64,000 bases of DNA from Arachidicoccus rhizosphaerae (GTDB taxonomy: Bacteria; Bacteroidota; Bacteroidia; Chitinophagales; Chitinophagaceae), in the NCBI RefSeq assembly GCF_900107765.1, contig NZ_FNQY01000005.1, forward strand, positions 1-64,000, read 5' to 3'. The notes under the pieces are model-generated. The model was not told where the DNA came from. It did not search any database and saw nothing but the letters and a program-made list of their open reading frames with translations. Position numbers and translations under genes: made by a program. Numbering within the stretch: the stretch's first letter is position 1; every line of letters starts with the position of its first letter. Shown piece after piece: positions 52,972 through 62,214 of this stretch.

Positions 52972-53517
52972 TTAATTACGGGTGAATTCATAGTAGACAT
53001 AGGCGGTCTGCCCATCTACTTCGACCGGACTTACAAGGGTAAAGCCCTGTGCAGTTACATCAGTAATATCCAGTAAATATCCCTGAGTGACTGTTTTGGC
53101 CTTCTGGCCATCGATAATTTTCAACTGGAATTTCTTCTGACCGCCCTGATCTGTTCTTACGGACCAGATAATATTTCTTTTACCGGCATAACAGTCCCCA
53201 TTATCCTGGATGGTGTAAGTGCCATATCCGTTATGAGGAAGCACCCATTGACTGCCAATAAAACAGTTCGGCGTTACGTCATCAAATACAGTTGTTTCGA
53301 GTTTGACTTTAGTGAGTATAGTAGCGGAGGTATTACCGGCGTCATTAAATGTTTCCTTATGAGTGGAAGAGGCTGTATTTACACCTTCTACCCGCACATC
53401 AGATACCGTATAACTGCCATTCATATTCACCTTATCAATGGTATGAGAGGTGGTGGAACAGGAGGTAATAAACAGTAAGGCAAATACCGCCAAAAGAATT
53501 CCAAAATGTTTTTTCAT
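52972..53517 (-). CDS. Lipocalin-like lipoprotein
   Basis: A 181-residue lipoprotein with lipobox FITSC (Cys20). After a short linker the sequence is a beta-rich barrel: NMNGSYTVSDVRVEG, FIGSQWVLPHNGYGTYTIQDNGDC, NIIWSVR, FQLKIID, FTLVSPVEVDGQTAYVYYEFTRN. This pattern matches small lipocalin-like lipoproteins of Bacteroidota. Two Cys (in PNCFIGS and GDCYAGK) could form a disulfide. The ligand is unknown. It stands alone between a terminator and tsaD. Confidence 0.75.
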   Translation of the reverse strand: MKKHFGILLAVFALLFITSCSTTSHTIDKVNMNGSYTVSDVRVEGVNTASSTHKETFNDAGNTSATILTKVKLETTVFDDVTPNCFIGSQWVLPHNGYGTYTIQDNGDCYAGKRNIIWSVRTDQGGQKKFQLKIIDGQKAKTVTQGYLLDITDVTAQGFTLVSPVEVDGQTAYVYYEFTRN

Positions 53518-53670
53518 GCTTTTAGTTTTAATATAATTGGATAAAGTTTATTTAAATTCAATAGATTATAAAATCCCTCCCTGGTTTAAATCTTAAAATA
53601 TGCTTTTTTTATAATGCAATTGAAGTGCCAAAAATGCGATTATTAAAATTCAGGGACCTTAACTCCCTCA

Positions 53671-54681
53671 CTACCAACTAGCCCTGGCGGAAGGGCTTAT
53701 CTCCAAACCCGTAAATTGCCCGGCCAGATATTTATAGTAACCCGTCATGGCTATCATGCCTGCATTATCGACACAATATTGAAAATCAGGGCGATATGTT
53801 TCAACTCCTAACTGTTCTCCTAACTGCACAAGAGCAGCTCTAAGCCCTTTATTGGCACTCACCCCCCCTGCAATGCAGACGTGACGAATACCCGTTTGCT
53901 GAATGGCCTTTTTGAGTTTTTTAATTAATACATCAATAATGGTATGTTGAATGGAGGCGGCTAAATCAGGTAAATTCTTTTGAACAAAATCGGGGTCTTC
54001 ACTCATTTGCTTTTGCAAAAAATACAGAACAGAGGTCTTCACACCGCTGAAACTAAAATCAAGGCCAGGGACCTGAGGTTTTGCAAAACTAAAAGCCAGC
54101 GGATTACCTTCACTGGCATATTTATCAATTAACGGGCCTCCGGGATAAGGCAGTCCCAGAATTTTGGCCGTTTTATCAAAGGCCTCCCCTGCCGCATCAT
54201 CAATGGTTTCTCCGAGAACTTCCATTTGTAGCGGGCTGGTCGCTTTAACGATTTGCGTGTGGCCACCGCTGACCGTCAGACATAAAAACGGAAATTCAGG
54301 TTTATGCACTCCGATCAGATTGGCCAGCACATGCGCCTGCATGTGATGTACTGCTATTAAGGGTTTATTTAAGGCAAGAGCCGTTGATTTGGCAAACTGG
54401 GTGCCTACCAACAGGCTGCCGATGAGTCCGGGTGCCTGGGTAAAAGCCACTGCGTCAATCTGATTTAAGGTAATTCCGGATTCCTTGATTGCCGTATCTA
54501 CAACAGGCACTATATTCTGGATATGGGCCCGGCTGGCCAGCTCTGGTACGACGCCGCCATATTTTTCATGGACCTTCTGGGTTGCAATAACATTAGACAG
54601 GATTTGGCCATCCTGACAGATGGAAGCACTGGTTTCATCACAGGAACTTTCAATTCCCAGTATGGTAATGGGTGTAGACAT
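53671..54681 (-). CDS. tsaD: tRNA N6-adenosine threonylcarbamoyltransferase
   Basis: Transfers the threonylcarbamoyl group to A37 of ANN-decoding tRNAs with TsaB/TsaE. The ASKHA-fold protein starts ILGIESSCDETSASI; metal-binding histidines are in VHHMQAHVLAN, and FLCLTVSGGHTQIV and HVCIAGGVSANKGLR are family motifs. The C-terminal DNAGMIAMTGYYKYL completes it. The 336 residues are typical. It follows the MacB-type permease gene by 90 bp and has its own -7 box. Confidence 0.97.
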   Translation of the reverse strand: MSTPITILGIESSCDETSASICQDGQILSNVIATQKVHEKYGGVVPELASRAHIQNIVPVVDTAIKESGITLNQIDAVAFTQAPGLIGSLLVGTQFAKSTALALNKPLIAVHHMQAHVLANLIGVHKPEFPFLCLTVSGGHTQIVKATSPLQMEVLGETIDDAAGEAFDKTAKILGLPYPGGPLIDKYASEGNPLAFSFAKPQVPGLDFSFSGVKTSVLYFLQKQMSEDPDFVQKNLPDLAASIQHTIIDVLIKKLKKAIQQTGIRHVCIAGGVSANKGLRAALVQLGEQLGVETYRPDFQYCVDNAGMIAMTGYYKYLAGQFTGLEISPSARASW

Positions 54682-54704
54682 ATAAAATAAACTCCTTGGA
54701 AGGA

Positions 54705-54712
54705 CAAAATTA
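54705..54712 (-). promoter_or_regulatory. Candidate -7 box of tsaD
   Basis: TAATTTTG on the minus strand, 23 bp before the tsaD ATG; -33 element not clear. Confidence 0.45.
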
Positions 54713-54771
54713 GCCCAATCACCCGTGGATAACTAAAATAATTCTGAAACTTGAAAATCTTATCAAAGCAT

Positions 54772-56013
54772 TTAGTTACTGCGGATTGCCACCACCGGAT
54801 TTAATCGCGCGGCTATGGTGGCAGGTATGATCCCGGATAAAACCCCAAGACCGATACAGATGGAGAACGCCAGCAAGATGATACTGCCGGCAATAACAAT
54901 TGGAAAGGGCAAAATCGAACTTAAAATTATGGACAATACCCAGACCAGAAACAGACCCAGAAGCCCTCCAATGATGCATAAAAAGGCACTTTCTATTAAG
55001 AATTCCGTTAGTATGGTTCTGCTTTTAGCACCGATAGCCTTTTTAAGTCCAATCTGACTGCGGCGCTCCCGGACCGTTACAAACATAATGTTGGCAATAC
55101 CAAAGCCGCCGACCAAAAGAGATAGCCCGGCTATTATCCACCCGCCAATATTTAGGGACATGAAGACCTTATCGATTTGTTCCCGGAATAAGTTAATATC
55201 ATTTAATGCAAAATTATCGTCCTGTTTGGGGCTTAATCTTCTGACCTGGCGCATCAGTCCTCTAAGTTCATCGATTAAGGCCGAGTTGGGTACACCTTCT
55301 TTACCTTTTACAAAGATTTCTGGTCTTAAATGGTCAGCGTTATAAATACTGGCAAAATAATTATAAGGTACAATAATACTCTGATCAAACTGGAAAATAT
55401 TGATCATCTGCCCCTGTTTTTTTATTACGCCTATTACATTGACCTTCTTGCCATCAACGCTGATTTTTTTACCAATGGCTAAACTGGGCATTTTAAACAA
55501 CTGAGTGGCAACTTCCTGACCGATAACTGCAACAGCCATCCCTCTTTTAAATTCACTGGGAGTAATATAACGGCCATATTCCACTTCCACGGTCTGAACT
55601 GTATTAAATTCTTCCGTTGTTCCATATACATTGCCGCTATAGGTATTATCCTTGTAGCCTAAGGTCGCACTTGTATTATTCAAATAATACATATGTTCAG
55701 CCAGATCGGTATTTTTTTTCAAAAATTCGAGCTCACTGTATTTGACCTCCGGTCTGTTTACAAACTTCCACCAGGGATAATCACTGGTATTTAGAAATTC
55801 CCATTTGCCCACCTGAACCGTATTGGATCCCAGTTCATTCATATCAGACTGAACCTTTTGCTTGAGGCTGTTTACCAGAGCCAATACCCCAATTATGCAA
55901 AAAATCCCAATGGTAATCCCAAACAGAGAAAGAAAGGTTCTCAGTTTGTTGACCTTTAGTTCCTGCAGGGCCATCAGGAAGCTATTCCATAAGATTCTAA
56001 ACAGTTTTCGCAT
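54772..56013 (-). CDS. MacB/FtsX-type ABC transporter permease
   Basis: A 413-residue inner-membrane protein with one N-terminal TM helix (KLRTFLSLFGITIGIFCIIGVLALVNSL), a large periplasmic MacB_PCD domain (about residues 45-280) and three C-terminal TM helices of the FtsX domain (GGWIIAGLSLLVGGFGIANIMFVTVRERRSQIGLKKAIGAK and following). It belongs to mechanotransmission ABC systems such as MacB or lipoprotein export. No ATPase subunit is adjacent, so its partner must be encoded elsewhere. Confidence 0.9.
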   Translation of the reverse strand: MRKLFRILWNSFLMALQELKVNKLRTFLSLFGITIGIFCIIGVLALVNSLKQKVQSDMNELGSNTVQVGKWEFLNTSDYPWWKFVNRPEVKYSELEFLKKNTDLAEHMYYLNNTSATLGYKDNTYSGNVYGTTEEFNTVQTVEVEYGRYITPSEFKRGMAVAVIGQEVATQLFKMPSLAIGKKISVDGKKVNVIGVIKKQGQMINIFQFDQSIIVPYNYFASIYNADHLRPEIFVKGKEGVPNSALIDELRGLMRQVRRLSPKQDDNFALNDINLFREQIDKVFMSLNIGGWIIAGLSLLVGGFGIANIMFVTVRERRSQIGLKKAIGAKSRTILTEFLIESAFLCIIGGLLGLFLVWVLSIILSSILPFPIVIAGSIILLAFSICIGLGVLSGIIPATIAARLNPVVAIRSN

Positions 56014-56130
56014 AATAATAGCATCAAACCTACAGCAAAAAAGCGTCTGAAAGATAAAATCCCCTGATTTTTGGATGGATGGAACATAATCAGGTTATTT
56101 GGTCACGTAAAATATTTTTTTCAATATTTT

Positions 56131-56161
56131 TTTGGATATAAAAATTATTGAATTACTTTTG
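56131..56161 (+). promoter_or_regulatory. Promoter of tRNA-Pro
   Basis: TTTG (56131-56134), 19 bp, TACTTTTG (56154-56161): an exact consensus promoter, 29 bp before the tRNA. Confidence 0.8.
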
Positions 56162-56189
56162 CATCCCGCTGACGCAATAAAGCAGCAAT

Positions 56190-56264
56190 CGGGGCGTAGC
56201 GTAGCCCGGTCATCGCGCCTGGTTTGGGACCAGGAGGTCGCAAGTTCGAATCTTGCCGCCCCGA
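56190..56264 (+). tRNA. tRNA-Pro (anticodon TGG)
   Basis: Acceptor stem CGGGGCG pairs with CGCCCCG. The anticodon arm CCTGG-TTTGGGA-CCAGG places TGG at positions 34-36. The T arm contains GTTCGAATC. The discriminator is A and no CCA is encoded. It is transcribed from its own promoter and followed by a terminator at 56282-56316. Confidence 0.95.
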
Positions 56265-56281
56265 CAAATTAAGAACAAGAG

Positions 56282-56316
56282 AATCCACCAGAGTAAAATC
56301 GGTGGATTTTTCTTTT
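56282..56316 (+). terminator. Terminator of tRNA-Pro
   Basis: AATCCACC (56282-56289) pairs with GGTGGATT (56301-56308), followed by TTTTTCTTTT; 18 bp after the tRNA. Confidence 0.8.
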
Positions 56317-56512
56317 GCCAAAACCAGACCAGTTTTAACATGATCCACAATAACGGATCAACGGATCAATGCACAAACCAGTATCTTTACTTTTCCCTTC
56401 CACACTTTTAATGCTCAGCAGAAATTATTAAATTTGTCGAATTGCATCTACTAATTACGAGCCTGAAAGGCTAAGCAGGTAAAATAAAGGTTTACACCAA
56501 AACAATGACTTT

Positions 56513-57127
56513 ATGGCTAAAATTATCTGGTATTTCTTTGCGCTTATAATGCTCTTATGGGAAGGCTCACAAAACGGCAACTTGCTTTCTTGTAACAGGC
56601 CATATCAGGCTCCCAAAAAAACAACGCCGGACAGCATTATGTTAAAACCGCTCGTAGATCATTCACCCTATACTAAAGTCTCATTTACGAAAGCAGTATT
56701 AAAAGGCGCAGCGATTGTGGAACGCACAAATAGATATGGTGCCATCGGAGAGGATAAAAAATTAGCTGGCATTTATATCCACAGCAATCTTTATATCAAA
56801 GAAATCAAATCCTTCTTAGCCGATCCTGCCTATTCTACCGACCAAAAGATCATTGTTATTTGCCTGATACAAAACCTTAGGCTGGATACCTACCTGGACA
56901 TCCTTAACTATACCGCAGTTCTTTATAAAAATCAAAAAGTGGAAGAGATGGTACTTGAATGGGTCATTGCTCCAAATATCAATAAAAGACAGATCATTGC
57001 CCGGAGTTACAAAGACCCCAAAGTAAGACAACTCCTTAATCAAATCCGGCAAATTAACGGACTTTCTTCTACCACACGGCGAATTATCCAACAGATATTA
57101 ACCGGGGAGGAGACCAAATTTTTATAA
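56513..57127 (+). CDS. Unknown exported protein
   Basis: I do not recognise this 204-residue protein. It has an N-terminal hydrophobic stretch (KIIWYFFALIMLLW) and a Cys at residue 27 (NLLSC) that is too poorly placed for a confident lipobox. The rest is soluble, mostly helical in appearance, with two similar segments (TDQKIIVICLIQNLRLDTYLD; KVEEMVLEWVIAPNINKRQI). It is basic toward the C-terminus (RIIQQIL). It lies between tRNA-Pro and the convergent helicase gene with 55 bp to the latter's stop. No functional clue from context. Confidence 0.7.
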   Translation: MAKIIWYFFALIMLLWEGSQNGNLLSCNRPYQAPKKTTPDSIMLKPLVDHSPYTKVSFTKAVLKGAAIVERTNRYGAIGEDKKLAGIYIHSNLYIKEIKSFLADPAYSTDQKIIVICLIQNLRLDTYLDILNYTAVLYKNQKVEEMVLEWVIAPNINKRQIIARSYKDPKVRQLLNQIRQINGLSSTTRRIIQQILTGEETKFL

Positions 57128-57182
57128 TTAGAAATGCCGGTAAATAGATAGATGAGCTTAGCAGCACAACCTATCCTCAAAC

Positions 57183-60100
57183 TCATCTAATCATTTTTTT
57201 CTCAAAATACAGGTTTGGCAAAACGACCTTATATTCATTTTCTCTTTCCTTGTCCCACCAATGGACAATGAAGTTCACCTCTGCGCGGACCACCTTAAAG
57301 CCCTGTGAGGCTTGTTTTTCCACAAATCTTGTAAATTCTTTTGAGAACTGCACCACCCGGATTCCTTTTTGGTTTAAACATCCTCCTTCCACCACTGTCA
57401 AGGCGTCACCACTGACCAACTGTCCAATAGAACCTTGCTCCTTGCGGCTATGTCCGAGGTATATTTGCGTCATGTCCAGCGGCACCAAGATTTCTGCAGG
57501 GGCCAGATACTGCTGTTGATTTTCTACCCACTGCAACCCCTCAGCCGATATGCCATTTAAATAATCCCCATTCAGATGAATATTTAAATAGTTCTTTGCC
57601 CGGGTCATACCTACATAAAGCGCTCTTCTATCCTCATCTGTACGTAGCTGTGCGTCTTCCAATAACATAAATACCTGGTCAAATTCCTTTCCTTTGGCTT
57701 TATGAATGGTAGACACATAAATCAATTCCCCTTTTTCCCTATAAAAGTCCTCTAGCCTGGACTCCTCAATAAATAAATTCAAATCAGATTTATACCTGGA
57801 TTTAGGGCTAATCTGTTCAAAATCCCGAATCAGATTCAGGCATAAATCCAGATTGGCACTTCTTTGAAAACTGGATTTTAAAATTCTGATGGCCTCCTTC
57901 CATGTGTCATGATCGATCACCTTTTGATCAGAAGTTGTTCCAAGTAGCTCTACAAAATAACGAAGCTCTGCCAAAGCGGGTAATTTAAAGGCCCGGTTAC
58001 TCTGAATAAATCTGGCAGGAAGCCCAGCCATCAGTAACTGTCCCATCACCTGTAGCGCCTGGTCGTTTGTTTTAGTAAGGACACAGGTCGTTCCAATAAG
58101 GTCCGCCGATTTAACGGCATCCGCTAACGGTACAATCAGATTTTTATTAGCATAATGCACCACTTTCAAGCGCCCCTTATCTTGATCAACGGCTACAATC
58201 GGGTTATTTTTTAACCGGTGGAAAATAGTTTTAGCAAATTGATTGGTAAAATCCACCAGATTGGCCTTACTTCTATAATTTTCAATCAAATCATAAGACT
58301 TCGCACCAAACTCAGTAATCAGCCGCTCCATATACTCCGCACTAGCACCGCGGAACCCATAAATGTTCTGATCATCATCGCCCACAGCAATCACCCGCAT
58401 CCCTTCATTTTGCTGCATTAAAGCTTCTACCAGGGCAAACTCATGCTGGTCCATATCCTGTGCTTCATCAATAACCATGACTGTTTTGGTAACCCGGCTG
58501 ATGTCTACCTCTTTATCTTTAATCTTTTGTACAGTCTTTATAATCACCTCCCTAGACTCATCAACACTACCTATTTTCCCCAGTAAATCAAAAGCATACG
58601 CATGAAAAGTCTTGACATCTATATAATAAGCCGCTGCACCCACCAGCTGAATCAGTCTTTTTTTAAGTTCCGTTGCCGCTGCTCTGGAAAAAGTAAGCAT
58701 CAATAGCTGCTCATGCTTTATGTCCTCCATCAAGAGCAAGGCAGCCATCTTATGCACCAAAATCCTTGTTTTACCGCTACCTGGTCCGGCAGCTACAACA
58801 ATATACTGACTTTGCTGATCCTGGATAATGGCGTGTTGAGCCGGGGACAGTTCGCCGAAGAGCTGCTGAAATTTCTTATGGGTAATTTTGCGACTTAACT
58901 CCTCAGCCTTACTACCCGGGAAATATTTTCTTAGAAAAGCGCCGTAGTTTAGCTTAAAGTAATCCTCTGTAAAATTCAGGGCTGCCGTATAGTCTTCTAC
59001 CATTTTTTGGGCATACTCCCCTACGATATGGATTTGCTGAACCCTGTTCTCGTAAAACAGATACAGGTTTTGATAATCCTGTTTGGTAAACCTTTTCTTA
59101 TTATCTTTTTCAAGACGTTCAATAGTTAGTCCGTTATAAGAGACCATAAAACCGCCTTCAATTTTAATGGCTTCTATTCTGGACAAATAATATAAAGCAT
59201 CTTCTATTTCGGTATTACTGACCGGCTCTTTGTCAAATAAATGGAGTTGCTGCTGATAGGCATTTTTAAGTTCCTGTTCAGAAAATAACACCAGGGATTC
59301 AGGGGCATTATTCCCGGCGATCTCCACAACCTTACTTTCCCTCTCCCCTGCCCTTTTAAATAAAAACTGGAGAATAAAACGACTTAGCGCGTGTCGCTTT
59401 TCCATTTTCCCCTGTAATACTTCCACTTTTTGCAGACATTCCGCCTCAAAATGATAAGGGCTACCTCCGGCAAATCTCCGCTTTATCCATCCCGAAGTGG
59501 ACAAATAATTCAGCAAGACCTTTATTTTGCCGGGATTTACACCATCGATGCCTGTAAGCGCTGCCGCTGCATTGAGTTGCTTTAGATGAAAGGGCATGGA
59601 ACGATCCGAAAACTGCTGCAGCAAAAACTGCTCAAGTTGCCCGTAGGTTCTAAGGATATCCAGTACCCGGCTTTGTTTTTCTCCTTTTTTAATATAAACC
59701 GACAAATCCTTATTATCTGCCAATATGCCTTCCTCCCTTAACAGGTTCACAATCCGTATTACTTCTTCTTTTACAATCCCCAGATGATCACTGATATAAT
59801 CCACCCTGGACTCTGGCACCTCATCTGCTACTTGTTTACGGCTCCTGCTGGAAATCAGTTTTCTTACAATCCTTGCACCGTCTTCTTTTTGTTGCGGGGT
59901 AAACCGGTTTGACTGGTTAATTCTACCAACCGCTTCATCCGCATTTTTAACGAGCATACTACTGGCATAGACCCTGGGCATATTTTGGCCCCGCTCTAAA
60001 AAGCCCGCATTTTCCAGACTGGCAATAGCGGTATTTACTCTAGTCTCTACATCCTTAATATTATCCTCCCATCCAGCCTTTCTGGCAATCTCAAGTGCAG

Positions 60101-62042
60101 AATTAGACACTTTTGCCCTAAGTCTCGTTAAATCCTTGATGGCTTTCCAGACCTGTTGGATTTCTTTGATGGTTAATTTGGTCTGATTGAGCAGCAATAG
60201 ATGCTGACTTAAATCCTCCTCATTATACAACACATAACAGCTGGCCAGAATATCCTCATCTCTGCCAGCTCTACCTGCTTCCTGTACATAGTTTTCCAGA
60301 GAATCCGAGATTTCATAGTGGATCACCATGCCGACATCCTTTTTATCCACCCCCATGCCAAAGGCAGAGGTTGCCACCATAACATTTACTGCGCCACTCA
60401 AAAAAGCATTTTGATTCTCCGTTTTCTCCTGCACTTCCATCTTGCCATGATAAGGCCTGGCCTCCACGCCATCCTCCACCAGTCTTTGGGCCAGATCATA
60501 AGCCTTTTTGGTCCTGGATACATAAACAATAGTCGGGCAATTGCCATCATAAATCAGATTTCTCAGCTTTTGATACCGCTCCGTTTCTGTTTCTATGGGA
60601 ATCACCGAATAATGGAGATTCGTTCTTGCAGCACTAGCTGTAAATTCCAGCATCTCCAGATTCAGGTGCTGCTTAAAATAGGCCTTGATATCTTCAATCA
60701 CATTCTTTTTAGCGGTGGCAGAAAAGCAGGAGACCGGTATTGGGTCAGATAGCCCTTTTTGCGCTTGTAGCTCCCTGATAAAAGGTCCGATATAGGTATA
60801 GTCAATTCTAAAGTCCTGGCCCCAGGCAGAAAAACAGTGGGCCTCATCAATAACGAAGCGCACAATTTTCCGGCCCAGCAGTAATCGCTGCATGGTTCTG
60901 GATCTTAAAGACTCAGGCGAGATATATAATAAAGCGGCACTGCCATTTTCCACCCGCTCAATAGCCTTGGACCTGGCAATCGGATCCAGAAGCCCATTAA
61001 TCATGACTGCCTCCGTAATATTTTTCCCCTCCAAATTATCCACCTGGTCTTTCATAAGTGATTGCAGGGGAGCAATGACCACCGTCAGTCCTTTTACCGC
61101 TTCTCCACTCATGAGGGCCGGCAACTGAAAGGTAATAGATTTGCCACCGCCCGTCGGGAACACGGCTAAAAGCGACTTATCGCCAACCGCAGCCTGGACA
61201 GCCTCCTTTTGCAAGTCCCTGCCCTCATAACGTCTAAAAGCAGTAAAGCCGAAGATATCCTTAAGTGCTTTATGGATATCCCATTTCTTATCACAATAGC
61301 CACAGCCCTTCAGACAAGGTTTACTTCTTAACAGATACATCAGCTGATCCACCCTAGGAAAATTCTTCACGACCCAGGGCGGTGTTATTGAATAGCGATC
61401 ATTGACCGCTATCAGTGCTAATGCATAAGCCAGTTCAACAGGCGATTTCTCAATAAAATCATTAAGAGTTGCCTCAGCGCAGATCAAATCCCCGAACTTT
61501 AAGCGGATAAGCGCTTCCGGATTTTCATTATTATAATGCAGGGGGCTATTTACACGCAGGTAATTAAAAAAACCCGTAAAACGCGCTTCCTTAGACAGTA
61601 AACCCCAGAAGATTGCCTGCATCTGAGCATCCAGCTGATAAAAGCTGTTGATTTCGTCATAAAACAAGTCCCTGGCCTTGATAGCATCATTTAAAGGATT
61701 ATTCAGCGAATCTGATTGCAGTTTATCATCTTTAACCAGCTTGTGGTAAGGATTTTTGGGGAATAGCAGCGCAGAGAGTAGCAGGGTATCGATATAGTAA
61801 TCCTGTCCAATACCCGCATTTAATACAGAGTTTCCAACAAAATGAAGGTCATGAGCTAATATATTATGACCACAAACAAATGCGCTTCCTTTAATAAATT
61901 CCATAAATCCAGCAACCGAGGGATTATGATAACGACTTCCATCATCTTTTATCCCGCCGATATCCAGCAACTTTTTGCTATCTGGATCTATTTCTGTATC
62001 AATAAATGCGATTGCACTCATATAAGTTAAATCTGTTTTCAT
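57183..62042 (-). CDS. Giant fusion: DEDD-exonuclease-like domain, RecQ helicase and UvrD/PcrA helicase
   Basis: A single frame of 1619 residues (from ATG 62042; GTG 62099 and ATG 62021 also possible). Residues below are counted from 62099. An N-terminal 3'-5' exonuclease-like fold shows AFIDTEID (D34, E36), NILAHDLHF (D84) and NDAIKARD (D138), but the usual catalytic His is Asn. A Cys cluster CLKGCGYCD (262-269) follows. The RecQ core has FPTGGGKS (314-321), DEAH (418-421) and QEAGRAGRD (606-614), with RQC/WH-like modules to about 900. The SF1 UvrD core has GPGSGKT (1105-1111), IDEAQD, GDDDQNIYGFRG and VGMTRAKNYL. It probably unwinds and processes DNA ends in repair or defence. Confidence 0.9.
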   Translation of the reverse strand: MKTDLTYMSAIAFIDTEIDPDSKKLLDIGGIKDDGSRYHNPSVAGFMEFIKGSAFVCGHNILAHDLHFVGNSVLNAGIGQDYYIDTLLLSALLFPKNPYHKLVKDDKLQSDSLNNPLNDAIKARDLFYDEINSFYQLDAQMQAIFWGLLSKEARFTGFFNYLRVNSPLHYNNENPEALIRLKFGDLICAEATLNDFIEKSPVELAYALALIAVNDRYSITPPWVVKNFPRVDQLMYLLRSKPCLKGCGYCDKKWDIHKALKDIFGFTAFRRYEGRDLQKEAVQAAVGDKSLLAVFPTGGGKSITFQLPALMSGEAVKGLTVVIAPLQSLMKDQVDNLEGKNITEAVMINGLLDPIARSKAIERVENGSAALLYISPESLRSRTMQRLLLGRKIVRFVIDEAHCFSAWGQDFRIDYTYIGPFIRELQAQKGLSDPIPVSCFSATAKKNVIEDIKAYFKQHLNLEMLEFTASAARTNLHYSVIPIETETERYQKLRNLIYDGNCPTIVYVSRTKKAYDLAQRLVEDGVEARPYHGKMEVQEKTENQNAFLSGAVNVMVATSAFGMGVDKKDVGMVIHYEISDSLENYVQEAGRAGRDEDILASCYVLYNEEDLSQHLLLLNQTKLTIKEIQQVWKAIKDLTRLRAKVSNSALEIARKAGWEDNIKDVETRVNTAIASLENAGFLERGQNMPRVYASSMLVKNADEAVGRINQSNRFTPQQKEDGARIVRKLISSRSRKQVADEVPESRVDYISDHLGIVKEEVIRIVNLLREEGILADNKDLSVYIKKGEKQSRVLDILRTYGQLEQFLLQQFSDRSMPFHLKQLNAAAALTGIDGVNPGKIKVLLNYLSTSGWIKRRFAGGSPYHFEAECLQKVEVLQGKMEKRHALSRFILQFLFKRAGERESKVVEIAGNNAPESLVLFSEQELKNAYQQQLHLFDKEPVSNTEIEDALYYLSRIEAIKIEGGFMVSYNGLTIERLEKDNKKRFTKQDYQNLYLFYENRVQQIHIVGEYAQKMVEDYTAALNFTEDYFKLNYGAFLRKYFPGSKAEELSRKITHKKFQQLFGELSPAQHAIIQDQQSQYIVVAAGPGSGKTRILVHKMAALLLMEDIKHEQLLMLTFSRAAATELKKRLIQLVGAAAYYIDVKTFHAYAFDLLGKIGSVDESREVIIKTVQKIKDKEVDISRVTKTVMVIDEAQDMDQHEFALVEALMQQNEGMRVIAVGDDDQNIYGFRGASAEYMERLITEFGAKSYDLIENYRSKANLVDFTNQFAKTIFHRLKNNPIVAVDQDKGRLKVVHYANKNLIVPLADAVKSADLIGTTCVLTKTNDQALQVMGQLLMAGLPARFIQSNRAFKLPALAELRYFVELLGTTSDQKVIDHDTWKEAIRILKSSFQRSANLDLCLNLIRDFEQISPKSRYKSDLNLFIEESRLEDFYREKGELIYVSTIHKAKGKEFDQVFMLLEDAQLRTDEDRRALYVGMTRAKNYLNIHLNGDYLNGISAEGLQWVENQQQYLAPAEILVPLDMTQIYLGHSRKEQGSIGQLVSGDALTVVEGGCLNQKGIRVVQFSKEFTRFVEKQASQGFKVVRAEVNFIVHWWDKERENEYKVVLPNLYFEKKMIR

Positions 62043-62214
62043 GGCACTCCCCCGACTAGTCAAAACGGGACTGCGTACTGGATGCATCCCAAAAGCCACG
62101 AGAAAGATTATTCAAATATCGTGAAAATCAGTGAAAAAACGGCATGCGTTCAATTAACCTATTGAAACTCAGACAACCCATAAATTTTACCGAGCACACA
62201 GCGTCATAACCCTT

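Noticed and set aside
56145-56348. Open frame of 67 residues on the minus strand covering the tRNA region
   Set aside because: It is antisense to tRNA-Pro and its terminator; the tRNA structure explains the sequence.
56190-57182. Attachment-site duplication of the tRNA-Pro 3' end
   Set aside because: No second copy of the T-arm/acceptor sequence was seen elsewhere in the window and no integrase is present.
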